Source of the DNA: Ambrosia x helenae
Lineage: Eukaryota > Streptophyta > Magnoliopsida > Asterales > Asteraceae
Direction: 5' to 3'
NCBI GenBank assembly: GCA_030844895.1
Contig: CM061231.1
Location: 7,215,618-7,279,617 of the forward strand
DNA length: 64,000 bases
Below are positions 35,001 through 47,282 of the stretch, piece after piece (the stretch's first letter is position 1; each line of letters opens with the position of its first letter). A program made the translations under genes and the position numbers. The notes under the pieces were generated by a model, which saw nothing but the letters and a program-made list of their open reading frames with translations, ran no database searches and was not told the DNA's origin.

Positions 35001-35786
35001 CTTGGTTTAGATCGTCACAGAAAGGGAAATGGTCGAATAGTTTTCGATAGTGGGAGTTCTTATACCTACTTCACAGGACAAGCTTATTCTGACTTAGTTA
35101 GTATGGTAAGTAACTTATTTATATAGGATGCTTAACATAAATTGTTGCGTCATGTAAAAAAATGTAGGAACGATTCGTGTCATGATGTACATTGCATCTT
35201 GAGAAAAAATGGAAAGCTTGCGCCTCATGATTCTAGTGCTAACACGTGTCATGGTGCATATAGTGCATCAAGATATGTGTCATATTATGTTTCTATGCCT
35301 TCCTTATAATTTCAAGTACATAAATCGCAGCTTAAAGATGTCTCTCACGATGGCTTCATCCAGGATGTTTCAGATACCACACTACCTATTTGTTGGAAAT
35401 CCAAAACTCTGATAAGGTGCTTACAAATTGCTTATATGTAAATTGAGGGGCAAATATCTTTAATTTATTATTTCATTATTAAATTTTTAAGCCCATTTTT
35501 TGAATTCGAAGCATTGCTTCCTAAATACATACATGTCCTTTGTGATTTGGATTGGACTATAGATGTGTGACTATTACAAGAAGTGCTAAATGTTGACATG
35601 GTTACAGATCCATCAAAGATGTTGGGAAATTTTTCAAGTCGCTTACTTTCCAGTTCGGGAGAAAGTGGTGGACTATTCCAACGTATTTCCAGATTCCTCC
35701 AGAGGGCTACTTGATCATAAGTGTAAGATTTCTTTTTCTTTTGTTTTCTTTTAAAGATTTGGTAAGGTTAATTCATCTGCCAAACC
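32017..35786 (+). pseudogene. APCB1-like aspartyl protease copy 2, multiply broken
   Basis: Aligns with the intact gene at 6477-11231. Lesions: one C lost from a C6 run near 32100, frameshifting exon 1; an extra T near 32487; one G lost near 32581; exon 2, which carries the DTGS active site, is deleted along with the start of exon 3, so intron 1 joins exon 3 directly at 33318; exons 8 and 9 are gone, replaced by a Copia fragment at 35787. The upstream 0.9 kb is also deleted. Exon 4 (33903-34148), exon 5 (about 34957-35107) and their intron stay nearly identical to copy 1, so decay is recent. Confidence 0.9.
32875..33080 (+). mobile_element. Cassandra-type LTR with 5S-like core, unit 2
   Basis: Counterpart of 7326-7528. 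It begins TGTAACAACC and ends GGGAAAACA; the 5S-like core includes GATGGGTGACTTTCTAGGAA. Confidence 0.65.
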
Positions 35787-36462
35787 TCGGGCTTCATCTT
35801 ACCCCTGCCCCGAATATTTCTCTGCGTGCCTATACAGACGCCGACTGGGCCGGCTGTCCTGACACCCGTCGGTCCACCTCCGGTTACTGTGTCTACCTTG
35901 GTGACAACCTTCTTTCCTGGTCATCCAAACGACAACCGACAGTCTCACGCTCCAGTGCGGAAGCCGAATACCGAGGAGTTGCCAATGTTGTCTCTGAAAT
36001 ATGTTGGCTTCGTAACCTGATGCTAGAATTAAATCAGCCTCTTCTCAAAGCTACCTTCGTGTACTGTGACAATGTCAGCGCCATTTATCTTTCGGGTAAC
36101 CCAGTTCAACACCAGCGGACGAAACACATTGAACTGGATATTCACTTTGTCAGGGAGCAAGTACAACGGGGGTGTGTTCGAGTCCTACACGTGCCTTCTC
36201 GCTACCAGGTTGCCGATATCTTCACCAAAGGCTTACCACGCATACTGTTCGATGACTTTCGCTCCAGTCTCAACGTTCGTCAGCCTCCTGATTCGACTGC
36301 GGGGGTGTAATAGCAATTATAATTCTAGTCAAACAACATTTACTTGTAGCTATGTCTTAGGCTAGTCAATTGTAATCCCTTAGATCATGCCTATGGAGGT
36401 ATTATAAATAGGACAATGTACATGGTGATTATTCATTCAGTAAATTCATATACTCTTATACA
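35787..36462 (+). mobile_element. 3' fragment of a Ty1/Copia retrotransposon (RNase H plus LTR)
   Basis: One frame to TAA at 36308-36310 encodes the Copia RNase H: YTDADWAGCPDTRRSTSGYC, SRSSAEAEYRG, CDNVSAIYLS, HIELDIHFVRE and ADIFTKGLP. A CTGCGGGGG polypurine tract precedes an LTR that runs from TGTAATAGC (36306) to TTATACA (36462). Gag, protease, integrase and reverse transcriptase are absent, so the 5' part was lost when it joined the protease pseudogene. The RNase H domain itself looks intact, indicating a young element. Confidence 0.9.
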
Positions 36463-36713
36463 TATGATCACATAGTGTTTTCACTTCATATTTGATTTGG
36501 TATATGTAAATTCAAGTAACAAAAATTTTAGGAAAATATGCTTGATAACACCCTTTTTATCCAAAATGATTGAAGTAGTTGCATTTTGTAAAAAATCTCG
36601 TGTTATATATGAGAACATAAAACCATTCATTTCAACACTCTAATCTTGCAAGTTGCAGATTAAATTAATCATTGTTTTTTGAATGGTTACCTATGCACAA
36701 AGTGAAGCCGTCC

Positions 36714-36856
36714 ATTTTGTACAAACAAATACAGCTTAAATACAAAACATGACCTAACATACAACAATGTTATAATGGATAATGCTAATATTTTGTACAA
36801 ACAAATACAGCTTAAATACAAAACATGACCTGACGTACAACAATGTTATAATGGAT
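36714..36856 (+). repeat. About 70-bp tandem duplication in RGC2 copy 2 3' region
   Basis: The block starting TTTTGTACAAACAAATACAG occurs twice in a row with two or three differences. The other three RGC2 3' regions have it once. Confidence 0.8.
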
Positions 36857-37012
36857 TTTTTTTTGGAAGGTGTGTTTCAGCGGAGAATACAAACGACGCA
36901 CAACCCCTCAACCCCAGTTCGAATCCAGGCCAAACGCGGGTGTTAAATTTCTCAACCCTTAGTGCGAGTGGGGGGACTTGAACCTGAGACCAAGCCCGGG
37001 CGGGAACCTCCA
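36857..37012. mobile_element. Small SINE-like insertion in RGC2 copy 2 last-exon region
   Basis: A GC-richer block absent from the other three RGC2 3' regions. Its complement contains GGTTCAAGTCC, a match to the pol III B box, and the plus strand has CAGTTCGAATCC. It replaces the usual end of the last exon. Element type is uncertain. Confidence 0.35.
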
Positions 37013-40000
37013 TTAGAAGTAAACCCTCCCAAAACTAAATCCCTGCAAAAAAGGAGAAATAAATATATTAAAAAAAGTTAAAATTAGGTATGGTTGAAGC
37101 TTTCTAATTTAAACATAAATAAATGGCTACGTTTCAAGTGTATATTAAGAATAATTGAAGGAAACATCTACTAACCTCTTGTTTTTTTGTCGTTATAAAT
37201 GAATTGATGTCTTCTCCAACGTTAAAGGACCCAAAACTTGTCTCTACCACTGTTTGCTCTGGAATTATTGAACGACCCTCCGTGAATACCATAATTTTAG
37301 GGCAATCGCTAATTTCCAAGGTATCCAGGGATGGGAATGTAAAATCCTCCTTCCCTAAGCAAAATCCCTCAAGACTTGAAAGATCATTGAGGTTTAATGA
37401 CTTTAGACAAGGAAACTTAATAATCTCACTCACTTTGGTATCACAATCTTCTTCCCCCTTGACAACTACCTTCATTTTTCCACATCGATGTATATGTAGC
37501 TCTTGGAGTTGCTTCACACAACCAACCATAGAACATGTAAAAACATATTCTAAACTATCACACCTGCTAATAGAGAGTCTTGTTAGGTTTGGAAACTCCA
37601 ATATTCTCCACTCATTGCTCTTCCATATATACTTGAGACTTGTTAGCATCATTAAGTCCACTTCTCTTAGCTTCGGAATTTCGACACCGGTTTGTGATTC
37701 ATTGTTTGTCACTTCTGATGCTACTTCAAATACCTCCTCTACATTCTTGCAACCTTTTGCATGAATTGTTTCAAGCTTCTCTAATTTTTGCAACTCACTG
37801 GACGGAAAAATCTTTGTATCCTCATGAGAGGAATCCAAATTGCATTGGATCAGATTATGAAAAGACCAAGTTCTGCTTTCTGATATAGTAGGGTTTGAGC
37901 TTATACAATCTAAACTTGTGGATGGTGTCTGCAAAACAAACCAAATAAAAGAGACAAGATAGTATGATATATAGCTGTAACATCAACTCCAGCTTAATGT
38001 TTTTGTTGGATTGCATTTTGTTCTCTTATAAAATAGCCTTTATATGTAAGGCGAGATAATGGACTTTGTAAGTCTAAATCTGTTTATTGCATGGGACAAT
38101 TTATACATACATATAAACTACTAATAAAGTGTTTGTTACTTTTACTTTTGTGGATGATTTCTTAAATAGATAATGCAAAAAAGAAAAACAAAGCATAATC
38201 TAGTAATGGCAAATGGGAGCAGTACCTGATGAAAGTTAAGGCACATTCAAGATCATGTTGGCCTAGCCCTGTGTTTATGTACTTGAGCCTGGGAGTTGTG
38301 GACCGACCAGATGTGAACACTGTCATTTGAGGGCAATCTTCGATCTTAACATATTCTAATAACGGCCACTCAAAGTCAATATTCATCCCCAAGAAAAAAC
38401 CTGCAAGGTTTGGCAAACCATCCAGTTCAATTGATTTTAGACTAGTAAAGACCACTTTTTTACACAATGTCATAGTATCCTCTTGAACTTCTTCTCTCAC
38501 AATCACTTTCATTGCATCACATTTTCTTATCGTCAACTCTTCAAGTTTTTTGAGGCTTTCAAGTGTGGAAAATGTGAATATGTTTTCTAGACAATCACAA
38601 TTGCTGATATGCAGTATATTTAGGTGAGGGAGTTTATGCACAGTACTGTATTTTGACCTTGGAATTGCAACTGTAGTACTACTACTGCAACCATTAATAT
38701 TGTTACCAGTGAATTCTTTAGATTCAAATACTTCCATCATTGATGTGCAGCCTCTTATACTCAGTTCTTGAAGCTTTAGCATTTGTCCTGCTGCATAATA
38801 TGGTATCACACTTGACAAAGCATCACATTCATCAATATCAATCTTTGTAGAGTATTGGCACAAGGACCAAGAAACATCAACTTGAGAAACCTACAATTAG
38901 TGAAAAAACCGGATGTTAATTTCTTATAAATTGCTTTAAATTCAACAATAAAAAATTTGAATGCATACAAACATTCAGGCAAAACAGAAACCGAAACGGG
39001 AAATCATTTTTTAAATTAACATGAAACCAAACTGTCGGTTTCAGTTAATTCGTTTACGGGTCAGTTATTCCGGTTTCATGAACACCTCTAAGCTAGTAAA
39101 AGAGATCTATGCGCCTTACAAATATGTAAGTCATAATCTTCTTATGAAACTGAACAACACTTTTTGTTTTTTTCTTTTGAACTAAAAAGGATTAGCTTTC
39201 AAAATATCACATAATAATGACAGAATGAAAGATATATAGAAAAAGAACAACAACAACAACAACAACCGTACCCAGGAAAATCCCACGAATAGCGACGCTA
39301 TTAGTAGGGTCTGGGGAGGGTAAGATGTAGGCAAACCTTACCCCTATCTTAGATGAAGAACGGAAATTGAAAAACTTAGATGAAGACCAATAAAACATAC
39401 CATAGATTGACCATCAATATGCTTCAGATTTTCCATGTGATATAGTTCGAGAAGATGAAGACGAGGGAACAAAGTGGCAGCTGTTTGGGCATATGAAGAT
39501 GAAGTCAATTCTTCATCATCATCTCTATTTGAAACAACTTCTTCCATACCACTACATTCCCATATCCTGACTGTCTTTAGGTTGGAAAGAAGTTTGAGCA
39601 TGAGAGGTGAAAACAAGTACTTAATGCTTGGGCAATTCCACAAAGTAATGATTGTGAGGTTTTGGAATGAGGATGACTGTGGATGCTGTTTGTAAAGAAT
39701 AAAGAATTCATTCCAATTGTGGCACTTCCACACATGACTCAGCTTCTCCATGCTTCTTATTACTAAAGATTTAAGGTAGGGAAGTAGTGGTTGAGTTGTT
39801 ACAATTTGATCAGTGTTACTAATTGTACTCTCCATCTCAAACACCACCTTCACCCCTTTAACCCTTTCAAAATAAATATGACGAAGTTGATGGAAGTGGG
39901 AGGCCATGTGGTTGGATGTGAATGCAGCTGTAGACAAACTATCATCCACTTTTGATATTCTTTCCTTGGAAATATTATTAATCTGCATTCAAACATATAC

Positions 40001-43000
40001 ATTTCTAATTAGTAGCTAATCGAAATCTTTTTTTCTCTTGTTTTTTTTAACTTGGAATTGTACAAAGATAAGATTGGATTGGACAATAAACTTGCAATTA
40101 TGCTAAAGATTTATAACACTATTTTTATTGACAAAAATGATAACGTTTATTTCAAATTATTTCCACTATTTTATTTTTGACTTCAAAGTTTGACCAAATT
40201 ATCACAAATGCCCTTGCACATGAAACCCAATAAAAATGCGGAAGTTTTTGTAACAATTGTTCGTAAAAATCCAAAATTTACCTACGATGTTAAATAGTTG
40301 GATTTCAATAATACTTCACTACGATGTTAAAAGGTAAATTTTACTAAAGTATATAGCAATTGAAAGACATACCTCTTGCTCTTGGCTATTCTTAAACAAT
40401 TCATTGTTTCTCTCACCATATTCATCACAAGATTCAATACGGATCTCCTTAAGTGCTTTCATATCAAAATTCACATTGGTAGGCGTCACTATATTTCTAA
40501 ACCTCTCACACTCTTGGATATTTATTGTTTCTACATCTTGAAAGCCACCGATGAAGTAGTTATCTTCAGCACCTTTTATCCTCCACACCTCTCTCAAGCT
40601 CTCACACTTCCACACCTGAATGTTTCTCAATCTGCACCTGCTATGTTGTTGAATTTGACCCAATTCTATGTTGAATAACACTTCAATGGAACCACATTGA
40701 TAAGCTTTTAGCTCTTCTAAATGAGTTAGTAATCGCATTGGATTATTTGGGAAAAGATTCACAACACTATTGCAACCATGCACTAGTAGCTCTCTCAACA
40801 TGAAAATATTATCAACTTCCCCATGACTAGTAGTAATTTCACACTCCCATATCTCCTTCAAATTCTTCATACTAGCAATTGTCAGTTTTTCCAACTTTGG
40901 AATCAGAACCTACAAAAAAAATCAAACGTTATCAATGTTTTAACTTTTAGTAAATAAAATACATTGCTCACTAAATAATATAAAAGGTTAACTTGTTATA
41001 CTAAAATCAATCTACAAGATCAAATGTGACAAAAATAACCTCTTTGTTAAAAAATGGTTGCCCTGACGAGATATTAGTATTGTTCTTGGCAAAGATGCTA
41101 GTGTAATTTGGAAGTCCATCAAGATCTAACTCCACCAGTTGTGGTAACTCCGTGACATTAACATGGCCATCACATAAACTCGCCAACTTTGGTAGGTTAC
41201 GCAAAGACAAATGTTTTAACTTGTGAAATGTAACCATCCCTGCTTCACTATTCTCCCCATTTACCACAGACTGCAAAGATGAACATGACTTAATATCGAG
41301 TTTCTCAAGTTTTTTCAAACTATTTGCCATAGACATTGTGAAGATGTATGCAAGGCCTTCACATTTTGAAATACTGAGTGATTTTAAATTACAAAAGGCG
41401 TTTTGAAGAGGATGCATTGAAAGATCTTCAAGATAACTCATATCATTCACTTCCAAATGAAGAATCTCTGTTTTCCTAAACAACTCATTGATTTTGCATT
41501 CACGCACTTCACTGCAGCTAGTCTTCAGCCTCAATGTATTTTCAAATGAATAATATCCATCATTACTGTTTGATCTCTGCCTCTTTTCTAATAAGCACCC
41601 TATAGATATCTTGAACCTTTCAAGATTCTCAAACGATATGTTAACTGGTTGGACCTTATTCTTAAAGAATTCTAGCTCTAGTGCAAAGAGTTGCCTTGAA
41701 AGGATCTTCAATTCATCACAATTAGTATCTGAGAACCTAACAGAACTTTCTTTACAAACGCCCATATAAAGCTCTTCAAGTTGCTTCAAGTTCTCAAACA
41801 CACCAATATCAATATAAAGGTTAAAACATCCAGTCAAATCAAGTAGCTTTAACCTTCTCAACTGTCCTATTTTAGATGGAAGCTTGTTGATGCCACAGCC
41901 AGCAAGGTCGAGTACTTCTAAGTTAATAAGATCACCGAGAATAGATACCTCATTCTGCACCAACAAGCACGAACGAAGACAGAGCGCACGAAGGTTGGTC
42001 AAGCATTGCGGAAGCAATGGTCGATGCATATTCATATACGATACAACCTCAAGTTTCTTCATCCTTGTGTAAAAATCTTCCGGAAATTTGAGCAGCTTAG
42101 CCCCGTCCATGAGCATCAAAAGTGTAAGGTTTTTGTGATTAAAATGTATTGGAAACTCAAGCATACTTCCACACTTTAGTAGAATTCTCTCACATGACTC
42201 ATCTTCTTTAAGAAACTCAGATACATTATTATCATGAGCTACTAGTGAAGCTTGCTTGACTTCTGAAAATTTGCTTAGAACAAAATCGCGCACGAGATCA
42301 TGTATTTTAACACTTCCTTCACCATCACTTTGAATCAGCAAGTTTGAGCGGATGAGTTTGTTAACACAAGTGTTTACCCGCCGTCTTGCTCCTGCTATAG
42401 TACGCACATTCTGATAAAAGTTCAATCCCCAGCCATACCTCAGTAAGTCCTCTTTGACAATGTCAGAGTCCTCCGGGAACAGGCCACTAAGAAGAAAAAT
42501 GGCTTTAAGATCATCTTCTTTAAGATTCTCGAAGCTAATCCCAAAAATTTCTTTTAAACCATAGTCATCCACATTTTTGTTTTGTAAGCGAGAAAGTGCG
42601 TCTTCCCATTCAAACTTTTCCTTCTCTCTTAGAGTAGAGGCGATGGTTTTTATAGCAAGAGGCAAGCCACCACATATCTTTAGGATTTCTTCTCCGATAT
42701 GGTGCATGTCAAGTTGTTCAATATCACTATTTGAACCTAGTCGTGCTGTTTCCCAGAACAATTTTTTTGCTTCCTCAGCTTTCAAAACACCAACTCTATA
42801 TACCAAACTAGTTTCGACATCCATTTGAGTGCATACATCTTCCTCTCGTGATATGAGCAACAACTTGAAGCCATTTGGCAAAGGACTCGACAGTCCGATA
42901 TCTTTAAGGTTGATCTTCTCCCAAATATCATCTAGTATTACCAAAATCTTCTTTTTACCTTCTTCTGACATCCTCTGAAATCTTTCTTTAAGCCGATCGG

Positions 43001-43739
43001 CCCTTGCATCTTTGTCTTTTTCAGATAAAGGTTCACCAATGCGTTCTGCAATAGTTTCTTGAATATCAACTGGGTTGCGATTGTTCCCGACAGCCACCTT
43101 CACAATCCAGTTGAACGTTTTCCTGTCGTCCACAGCCTTCACCAATTGCTCCATCATTGTGGTCTTTCCCACACCGCCCATACCAGATAAAGCCATCATT
43201 CGGTCCTTGTTATCATTTGATTCAAGGGATATCAATGCATCATTGAATATCAAATCTCTACTTGACTTGATTATGCTTTGGGTACCATCATCTTCATCTT
43301 CATGAACTAGTGTAGAGGTGGACGGCTTACTAGAACTAACCTTAGCAAGAGGTCTTTTTTCAACAGTCCACCCAAAGTTAGATTTTTCGGCCATTAAACG
43401 GTCAATATCATTGACTAAACAAGAGGAACGTTTTCCTGATGTGTATCTCATCTTTATGTTAAAACATCCAACTTGACCCGTTGGAATATTATCTGCCTTT
43501 GCATTGATCGTTTTGACTTCTTCCAACCAACCTGGGACATGATGAGGCACAACGAAGTTGTTTGCACCATGTCGCTCCTTTTGCGCTTCCACGTCACGGG
43601 CCATATCATTCAGTTCTGTCATTCTATCACGCATGTATTTCACCTTGTTTGAAGAGGAGACCAAGAAACCCAAGTGTCTTTTAACAGGAACAAGCAAAGA
43701 TTCAACAATGGGAGTGATAATTGGAGATAAAAAGTCCAT
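37013..43739 (-). CDS. RGC2: RGC2-like CC-NBS-LRR resistance protein, copy 2, C-terminal frameshift
   Basis: Exons (minus strand): 43739-41040, 40909-40373, 39982-39401, 38890-38226, 37928-37176 and a possible last exon 37042-37013. The first three are multiples of three; exon 1 encodes 900 aa with GMGGVGKTT, ILVILDDIW, LLLISREEDV, GLPLA and IHD motifs as in copy 1, then LRRs. In exon 4 one base is missing near 38241 (AAGGCACATT; the other three copies have AAGGCCACATT). After normal splicing this leads to a stop six residues into exon 5, giving about 1500 aa; exon 5 itself (251 codons) is undamaged. Unlike copy 1 it keeps the extra 32-codon LRR in exon 2. Its leader intron holds a Helitron and its promoter region a hAT-like element. 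Confidence 0.85.
39248..39360. mobile_element. Short SINE-like insertion in RGC2 copy 2 intron
   Basis: An (AAC)6 start is followed by GTACCCAGGAAAATCCCACG, GGTCTGGGGAGGGTAAGATG and GCAAACCTTACCCC, a conserved phrase dispersed in many plant genomes. It is flanked by AGAAC on both sides. Copy 1 reads AAAAAGAACGGAAATTG without it (about 14777-14790). Confidence 0.6.
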
Positions 43740-43892
43740 GTTTCAGATATCTGTTTATACAAAAAAAAATGTAATTATTAATAATAACCAAGGGAATGTA
43801 AGAATGGTTAATAGTAAAATGAGTAAAACTAAACTGAAATAGCATGCCATAAAGACTTTATCAATATATGATTGAAGACTTTAATAAAAAAA

Positions 43893-44409
43893 TCTATATC
43901 TATATATATATATATTGCAAAGGGATTAATCCTACATGTTCTACTCTTATGCAATCTCTCTTTTGAGAGATGCCACATAGGATGTGATGTGGCAACTCTA
44001 GACCAATTAAAAGAAAGGAATAAATATGGTTTAAATATGGTTTAACATAATCTATTAAATAAATAATCTACTAAAGGTAAATATTAAACCTTTATTATTT
44101 TCTCTCTCATGTTTCCTCCCATAACTTTTAAATGTTAATATCTTTTATATACGAGATTTTTTTAAAGAAAAAAATTACACCAAATTAACGAGCGTTTTAT
44201 TATCTTTCCAACGAGTATCATAGTGCTATATAAAAATCGGAGAAAAAAACGACTATTTTTTGTAACCCGACAGATATTATGTCAGGTTTGGGATTAGTTT
44301 AAAAATAATTGTGGGTTTGGGTCGGGCCTGGGATCAGGTGATACCTGACCCAATTACCCTTTTTTTATATTAGAATATGATAACTTATGACAGAGATTTG
44401 TTTAAAATA

Positions 44410-44449
<40 letters not shown>

Positions 44450-44566
44450 TTCATTAATCATATATTGACAAGTCATTGACAAGTCATTAATAATGTTATC
44501 ATATTAGATATTTTATTATGTCATATTAGATATTTCAACCCGGGACGCTCCCGGGATAAAAACTAG
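43893..44566 (+). mobile_element. Non-autonomous Helitron in the leader intron of RGC2 copy 2
   Basis: Begins TCTATATC after A and ends CTAG before T. The 3' hairpin CCCGGGA-CGC-TCCCGGG is a perfect 7-bp stem, 9 nt before the end. Unit 1 has the empty site near 19230 (TAATAAAAAACATATATATA). It lies between leader-exon donor and acceptor (45031 to 43751). Confidence 0.85.
44407..44449 (+). repeat. (AAT)14 microsatellite inside the Helitron
   Basis: Uninterrupted AAT trinucleotides; absent from the unit-1 Helitron. Confidence 0.9.
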
Positions 44567-45031
44567 TATATATATATTTTTAAGTCAGTGGTTAGGAATT
44601 GAAACTGGTTTCTAACCTGAACTGAACCCATTTTAAAACCGGTTTGAGAGAACATGTTTTGGACCCGACCCAAACCGCAGGGTTAAGCCCGGTTAAAACC
44701 GAAACCAAACCGAATATAACCTGGCTTCAACCCAAACCGATCCTTTCCCCTATAAATCGGTTTCAACTTACAAGTGTTTGTATAGTGGAGGACTTTGTTA
44801 ATTTCTTCGCACAACCAAATTACTAAATTACAACGTGAGTTGTTGGAATAAGATATACCCATGTTAATATAATAAAATCAAATATAAACGATCTACCCAT
44901 AACAAAATAAAATAAAATAACCATTAACAAGAAGTATTCTAACAACATTATGTTAAGAAAGCAAAAAAAAAAAACGAGTAAAATATTGATGACTAAAACT
45001 AAACTATACGTAAAAACATAAGATATATTAC

Positions 45032-45205
45032 CTTCAAAATCTTCAAATGCACAACCAATGGAGTAAGGAAAGCAGAGATGGTTTAGAGAAAGTTAATAAG
45101 ATGAAGTAGGGAAAGTAGAGATGGTTTAGAAGAGACTACACAAAGACTCATACGGGAGTAATGGTTGACCTGGAGTCAACGGGACCCAAAAGTTAACAGT
45201 ACACC
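45032..45205 (-). other. Predicted 5' leader exon of RGC2 copy 2
   Basis: Same donor (GAAG|GTAATATATC) and GA-rich leader as copy 1; the partner acceptor begins exon sequence at 43750. The 5' end is estimated from the TATA box. Confidence 0.5.
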
Positions 45206-45238
45206 AATAATTATACCTTGCACATGGGTTTGCTCCCC

Positions 45239-45246
45239 CTTTTATA
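45239..45246 (-). promoter_or_regulatory. TATA box of RGC2 copy 2
   Basis: Minus strand reads TATAAAAGGGGGAGC, as in copy 1. Confidence 0.5.
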
Positions 45247-45428
45247 TGATAACAATAATAATAATTAACACCACCAATAATTCATTTTTGTTTTTTATGA
45301 AGTAAGGGGACGAGACGCTCCACTATGTTTTTGATACACGTGTACTAGCCCGTTAACTACAACTAGATTTTGATTCACGAGACTTCTACTAGCATGGGTG
45401 ATGACGGTGTTACCATGCTTGTAGTAGG

Positions 45429-47080
45429 CTTGGTTTAAAAAAGCGCGCCTCAGGCGCGCTTTAAGCGTTTGAGGCGCGAGGCTCCAAGAAAAACGCTTTT
45501 TTTGTCAAAAAGCGCTGAACTACATGAAGCGCCGCCTCGGGCGCTGATCGCGTGTCGAGTGCTAATCAAAAACTATTTTAAAAACAACTCCTTAACTACA
45601 AGGACTGCAGTATAGGGAGTAGGGTTGTCGAACCACGAGGAGTATGTGGTTAGTGTTAATAGTAATTTTATTAGTAATACTAATTAATTAAAAATAATAT
45701 ATTATGAAGTAGAATGTTGTTTTGCTTGAAAAAGTTGATTAAGTGATTCGAATAGAAAACAATAATAATAAAGAAAGTAACTCCCTCTAAACATCAGGTT
45801 CTAGGTTTCACACAGTTTTCAATTTATAGATTGGGAACCACATAGACATGGTTCTGGAAATTAGTTAATTAACTGGTAGCACAAGTTCTTGTCATCAAAC
45901 CTATTATCTACCCAATTGTAAGCGTCAAGTCAACCCTCTTTATGTCACCCAACCCGCTACTAAGTTTTGTCATCAACCGAACAAGTTGTAAAGAAAGGAC
46001 TCAAAACACAAATCAATTGTTTCAATTAACTAATGCATCAATAATGTTAAGAAGTTTGTCATCACAAGCAAAACATAATCCAATACTGAAAATAAATAGA
46101 AAAAGTACAAAACCTAATTGAACCATTCGTCTAGAGGAAGCCACAAAAGATTTAGCCTTGCATCTTGGTCGCGTGCATGCCTCCTCTTTGTTTTTTTTCT
46201 CGTTCGATCATATCCTTCAAATTAATTGTGCGATCTCTCTTCTGTCTTCGATCCTCACTGCCGTCTTCTCTTTTTCCTCGTGCCCCCCCGCTGGTTCTAA
46301 ATTGTTGTAACCCTTGTTTAATAGTTAAGCCCAACAACAACTCGCAAGATCATAAGCCCACAAGACTTTATTAACCTGATTTTATAACTCCTCAACATAA
46401 TCTCGTGGCCTACACAATCCCAAAACCAATAATACATTAATTACTTAATTTATTAATTACGATATTAATTATTTAATGTTCATGCTTCTTTGTTTACTTG
46501 ACTTTACAAGGCGTAAGAGACCCATTGAAATTGAATTAGCAATTTTAAATTGAACATTCAAGTTTACTTATTATCTTTAATTTATTATAATTTCTTTTAT
46601 TAAATTCTAATTTGATCGTTTTAGCTCGTTTAGCATACGGACACTTCAAATACACTTACCTGAAATTAGGACTAAGAACGGTTAAAAACACAAACTAAAA
46701 CACGTAAATATATACAAAAACTAACAAATAACATGATGTGTTCAACAACACATCAGGCGCTTGAGGCGCGCGCTACAGTAGCGCTACAGTAGCGCCTCAG
46801 CCAAAAAAACGTTTTAAAGTGCTTTATTTGGTCCGCTACAGTAGTGCCTCGTCATTTTTATGTTTTGAATATGCTTTTTAAGTGTTCAAGTGTGTTTTAT
46901 AATCATGTTTTTGTGCTCATGATTGATTAACATGTAGAAAATGTCATATTGACATATATAAATATTTTTTTATATTTTTTTTAATGCTATACGTGAAGCT
47001 CTCGCCTCGCGCTTTAAGCCCCGCGCTTCGGATTTTGGACCCAAAACGCCTCGGAGCGCCTCGCGCGTTTTTAAACCAAG
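45429..47080. mobile_element. 1,652-bp hAT-like element in the RGC2 copy 2 upstream region
   Basis: Terminal inverted repeats CTTGGTTTAAAAA and TTTTTAAACCAAG, extended by GCGCGCCTC/GAGGCGC-rich subterminal repeats, are flanked by an exact 8-bp duplication GTAGTAGG (45421-45428 and 47081-47088). Unit 1 has one GTAGTAGG at 20222-20229, the empty site. An 8-bp duplication points to the hAT superfamily. No transposase ORF was seen. The interior from about 45550 to 46755 lacks the GCGC repeats and may be a nested element. Confidence 0.85.
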
Positions 47081-47282
47081 GTAGTAGGGTATCCGTAACC
47101 AATTCTGATAGCGCCCCATCCCACCTAAGAAAATTGATTGATTTTTATTTCCGAAAGTAATGATATTCATGTGGGTCTAATTAGTAACTCTAATTTAGTA
47201 GTTTTACACTAAGACTTAATCAAAGCGTCTCCGAAAATTTGTGTACCATATCCTCCGAGCCATTAAAACCTATGCCCCTTAG

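Noticed and set aside
35826..36365. Two further plus-strand frames over the Copia segment
   Set aside because: They overlap the clear RNase H frame in other phases and match nothing.
46152..46374. Transposase remnant in the hAT-like element
   Set aside because: The charged peptide (DRRQKRDRTIN) has no hAT dimerisation or zinc-finger BED motif, and the opposite frame is equally open.
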